Assembly: GCA_050084515.1 (NCBI GenBank)
Contig: CM114272.1
Span: forward strand, 50,096,001-50,160,000
DNA: 64,000 nt
Direction: 5' to 3'
Source: Blasia pusilla
Taxonomy: Eukaryota > Marchantiophyta > Marchantiopsida > Blasiales
Below the pieces are notes generated by a model. It saw only the letters and a list, made by a program, of their open reading frames with translations, ran no database searches and had not been told where the DNA came from. The first letter of the stretch is position 1, and each line of letters starts with the position of its first letter. Below are positions 61,113-64,000 of this stretch, one piece after another. The translations under genes and the position numbers were made by a program.

Positions 61113-61334
61113 GTTTAGGATAGTAGGTCATGTCGAGAGATGTGATATTTTCTATCCGGAGTTAGGGGATCCAAGCGCCCGGCTAGGGGGCGGTTGTGTG
61201 ATCTCCATGTATATGTATGAGTTCATTTTTGTACATGTGTGGATCGACCGTGTGTGGGGAAGATCGGTGTTGGGTGGTGTAGATGTGACGAAGCGATGTA
61301 TGTTGTGTAGCGATATGTATGCGCATCGACAAGC

Positions 61335-61810
61335 TGTCACATCCGAGTAGCCGATAGGCCGAGATCTTTAAGTGGATAGGGCGAGGAGCCAGCGGACTAT
61401 CTTGAGTGTAACTTTGTCCCACATTCGGATGAGGTTGAGGATAGGTCCATTGTGTCAAGAACGTCGTTTCGACGACTTTCATGTTGAGGTCTTTACGCCG
61501 GGTGACTTGTTGACCAGTCACTGCCCCTGGTAACCTTTGTCGGCGCCGCAGTTACCAAGGGAAGGGCTATTTTTAGGAGAAGAGCCTTTTGGCTCTTCCC
61601 AACCTATATAAGAGAGGAAGATGGCTTTCCTAAGCCATCTTTCTCATGTTGGGCCGTTGGAGCACCTCCCTTGTATGTGTGTGAGCTAGGACTAGGGTGC
61701 TAGCGTCCGGATTCCTTGATAGCACAAGGTGGATGAGGCTCGATATGCTGATGTACATTGAGGAGTGGAGTTTTAGGCCGGGTGTGCCGTTTTTACTATT
61801 CTTTATTTTT
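61335..61810 (+). repeat. 3' LTR of copy B
   Basis: Starts TGTCACATCCGAG and ends in ...CTTTATTTTT, lacking the last three bases (ACA) of the 5' LTR. Shares TATA box and both hairpins. Compared with the 5' LTR it has several 1- to 3-base deletions. Confidence 0.93.
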
Positions 61811-61950
61811 GTTGTGTGATCTCCATGTATATGTATGAGTTCATTTTTGTACATGTGTGGATCGACCCGTGTGTGGGGAAGATCGGTGTTGTGTGGTGTA
61901 GATGTGACGAGCGATGTATGTTGAGTAGCGATATGTATGCGCACGACAAC
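61811..61950 (+). repeat. Second copy of the 3' internal end of the gypsy element, after the LTR
   Basis: Nearly identical to 61193-61331 (TTGTGTGATCTCCATGTATATG through GCGATATGTATGCGCA), which is the sequence just inside the 3' LTR. It lies outside the LTR, which is unexpected for a simple insertion. Confidence 0.93.
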
Positions 61951-63402
61951 CTAGTTCCCAAGTTCACTTTGTAATTTTGTGCAAGGACAAGCTTGCCAAT
62001 GGGAATGCTTGGTTGATTTACAACCCTATATCATGCTAATACCATTGAAATCCATTTGTTCTAATGAGTAGGACCTCTCTATGTATGAATATGAAATACA
62101 CATGTGTGCTTCAAGTTGCACAAAATTATCTCATAGCAGCGAGAGTTTTTGTGATGCTAGCAATGTGCTCTATATTTGGTTATCCCTTGAGATTTTTCTC
62201 ACACATGTACCTCAAAAAAATTCCGCATGCACCATTCCTAGCCATGGTAGGTATGGTTCTCTAATTTGATGTTTGTCCTTCTCTATATGGCATAAAATGT
62301 TGATGCATATTTGTTATGAGGAGTTGCTATTGAATGTGCCCTTGCTTTATCTACTAGGAGTATTTGTCGAGATGAAATCTTGTAGTATATTTCTTGATAT
62401 TGCTTGTAAAGGTCAAGCGAAATATTCAATATGGAATTTTGAGAAAATTTATATATGGACTATTTGGATTTTTGGTTTCCACATAGGTAAAAATAGATGC
62501 CATGTCAATGATAGGATGTCTAGTAGAAAATTTGGGATTGAATATTCAAGAATTTTTTAAACAAGTTTACCACATATTAGATTTATGCATAAACCTTGTT
62601 CCCCACCACTACCATATCTTCACTAAATATAGTCATTTTGAATCCATGTCGACACTTATTGTTGAAATGCTCATCCATACTACTAGTATAGTAGTAATGT
62701 CTCGTATACGGGTGAAAATTGTGCTGAATGTGAATGCAATCCTATCAATCATTCATCCTTTAGAGAACATTCCTCACACATATTACCACTCCATGACTTT
62801 TCCCCGACTCTTTCAGAAACTCTTTTCCCTCAAATCTTAGGCCTGTATACGCATATCCAAAGTCCATACTATTTCTTAGTCCATGTACCTTTCTTTGCTC
62901 TAGAATCGAGTGAACATCAATAATCCATTGCAAACTCAAAGTCATGAAATTTTCTTAACACTTGTTCAATTGAATCCAATTAGCCTATCTCTAGACTGCA
63001 TAACATGTGCAAAATGAGGTTAAAGAGTAAGTCACCGATTTGAAATAAAATCAAATCAAATCATGCTTGACTATTAATCATGTTGAGATCATTGATGACA
63101 TATAGGTTGAGGGGACATAGACGTGTGTGGGATGTCCAGAGTTGAGGATGGTTTATCGATGAGACTATAGATCAGATGATGTGTCGCATCACGCCGCTTG
63201 TTGCCGCATAGCACACGTCTCGGTGAGAGAGTGTAACTTGAGTGCCGCATGTTAGATTGAGTGATTGCGTGATTACTCACGAGATTGAGAGTGATTGTGT
63301 GAGGGGGGCACGAGGGTTATCACGGCGTCCTTTCGAGACATTGAGAGGCAAGGTGGTGGGCCGGAGAGTAGCTCTAGAGGGTTTACGCAGAGTGGCGCGA
63401 GG
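61951..63402. other. Spacer between the two gypsy elements
   Basis: 61951-63080 is AT-rich with no recognised gene. 63085-63402 becomes GC-richer and is probably the leader of the next gypsy element; its LTR was not identified. Confidence 0.4.
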
Positions 63403-64000
63403 TTTTGAGGGTCTCCACATGCAGGACCACCTCAACCTCCTTCTGTGTCATCTTCAGACGAGGAGGAGAGCGTAGAGGAGTTGAGTAGTGCTTTGCCACT
63501 CACATTGAGTAGTCCAACTGCTTGGGCATATGAGATGGACGACCGGGGTAGAGGACCGCGTAGGTTCTCAAGTGTAGTAGGCACGATAGAGTTGCATGAC
63601 TTCATCGCGGAGTTTAGGAGTTGGTGTGACACACAATGGGCTAGGAACTCTAGAGAGTTCAACCCGTTTATAGCATGGAATGGTATGTTCCAGCATTTAG
63701 AGGGGGCACCCATGGACGATTACCATGAGTTCTCCCACAGATATACCCAAGAGATTGAGGCATGGCGACTCTACTATGACCCACACTATGTGTCATGGAC
63801 GGAGCCGTTCCCAGATAAGGAGGAGGAGTCAGGAGAGGCTATTTCCTCTTCCACTAGTGATGTTTTAGGAGGGGTAACTTGCACTGGAGTAGTTACACCG
63901 TCCAGTCCGGTTTGTCCCAGGTTCAACCCCATGGTTGAGTTCTTTGTTGAGTTGAGGGTGAGCTTCCAGGGGATACAAACGGAGAAGTTGCGGAGCATTC
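63403..64000 (+). CDS. Gag of a second gypsy family, open and running off the window
   Basis: An uninterrupted plus-strand frame with a likely start at ATG 63535 (MDDRGRGPRRFSSVVGTIEL) continues to the last base, giving at least 155 codons with no stop. It aligns with the copy-B Gag: GTIELHDFIAEFRSWCDTQW, then FNPFIAWNGMFQHLEGAPMD and EIEAWRLYYDPHYVSW. The relation is clear, but the divergence is too large for the same subfamily. The frame also extends upstream of the ATG to a TGA near 63400. Unlike copy B it shows no frameshift in this part. The rest of the element is beyond the window. Confidence 0.85.

Larger units (their letters stand above)
52307..61810 (+). mobile_element. Ty3/gypsy LTR retrotransposon with captured DNA methyltransferase and PHD finger (copy B)
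   Basis: A 9.5-kb element with two LTRs of about 480 bp and the order Gag, protease, DNA methyltransferase, reverse transcriptase, RNase H, integrase, PHD finger. RT before integrase is the Ty3/gypsy order. The two LTRs are clearly homologous but differ by many small indels (for example GTCTTTTACAGCCGGG against GTCTTTACGCCGGG). The internal region is moderately GC-rich, unlike the AT-rich neighbourhood. It is broken by frameshifts every few hundred bases and by stops such as TAG at 54580, 55081, 57139 and 60054. I could not identify a convincing primer-binding site after the 5' LTR (TGAGAAAGATGTCAAGG). Target-site duplications are not evident. Confidence 0.93.

Noticed and set aside
52307-61810. 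Endogenous pararetrovirus (caulimovirus-like) instead of a retrotransposon
   Set aside because: Two LTRs and an integrase with a DDE core and zinc-binding end are present, which caulimoviruses lack; no movement protein is seen.
1-64000. CRISPR arrays, rRNA or tRNA genes, bacterial operons
   Set aside because: No direct-repeat/spacer pattern, no rRNA motifs and no clear tRNA clover-leaf were seen; gene structure is eukaryotic.

Overview
The window looks like nuclear DNA of a plant-lineage (streptophyte) organism, most likely a non-seed land plant or a close algal relative. The case rests on one gene: a full-size plant-type PDR/ABCG transporter built from 23 short exons with GT-AG introns. It sits in a repeat-rich, partly AT-rich background dominated by Ty3/gypsy LTR retrotransposons, hAT-like MITEs and MULE relics. 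I see no prokaryotic operons, rRNA, tRNA or CRISPR array. The species cannot be fixed from the sequence alone.

Layout. 1-4423: a rearranged gypsy copy ('copy A', minus strand) with an LTR, a leader carrying a tandem array, a gag relic, a scrambled second LTR and a piece of reverse transcriptase. 6496-15784 (minus): the PDR transporter, reconstructed exon by exon. It is open except for a single missing base in exon 14, next to a homopolymer. 15785-24130: AT-rich intergenic DNA with one clean hAT-type MITE (17700-18101, perfect 8-bp target duplication). 24130-27410: two LTRs of another family arranged head to head around a heavily deaminated gypsy relic. 31785-34385: MULE-type transposase relic. 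34765-36380: several local tandem repeats. 36910-40168 and 48366-49885 (both minus): exon-like blocks of two unrecognised genes, each with a telo-box motif on its upstream side. 42360-43830: LTR-like repeat plus gypsy protease-linker and zinc-knuckle remains. 47951-48278: second hAT MITE with a perfect target duplication. 50830-51850: relic of the gypsy family.

The main discovery is the gypsy element at 52307-61810 ('copy B', plus strand). Its order is LTR, leader, Gag with two zinc knuckles, protease, a C5 DNA methyltransferase domain, reverse transcriptase, RNase H, integrase, a PHD finger, LTR. The methyltransferase shows motif I, a WPC motif IV, ENV motif VI, a DNMT3-like motif VIII and a C-terminal motif. 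The PHD finger keeps all eight C4HC3 zinc ligands. Methyltransferases captured by retrotransposons have been reported from charophyte algae and dinoflagellates. A gypsy element carrying both a methyltransferase (DNA mark writer) and a PHD finger (histone mark reader) is the most interesting system here. This copy is inactivated by small indels and by stops, one shown and others inferred to be CAG-to-TAG. At the right edge (63403-64000) an uninterrupted gag frame of a related but distinct element begins and runs out of the window, so a more intact relative may lie just outside.
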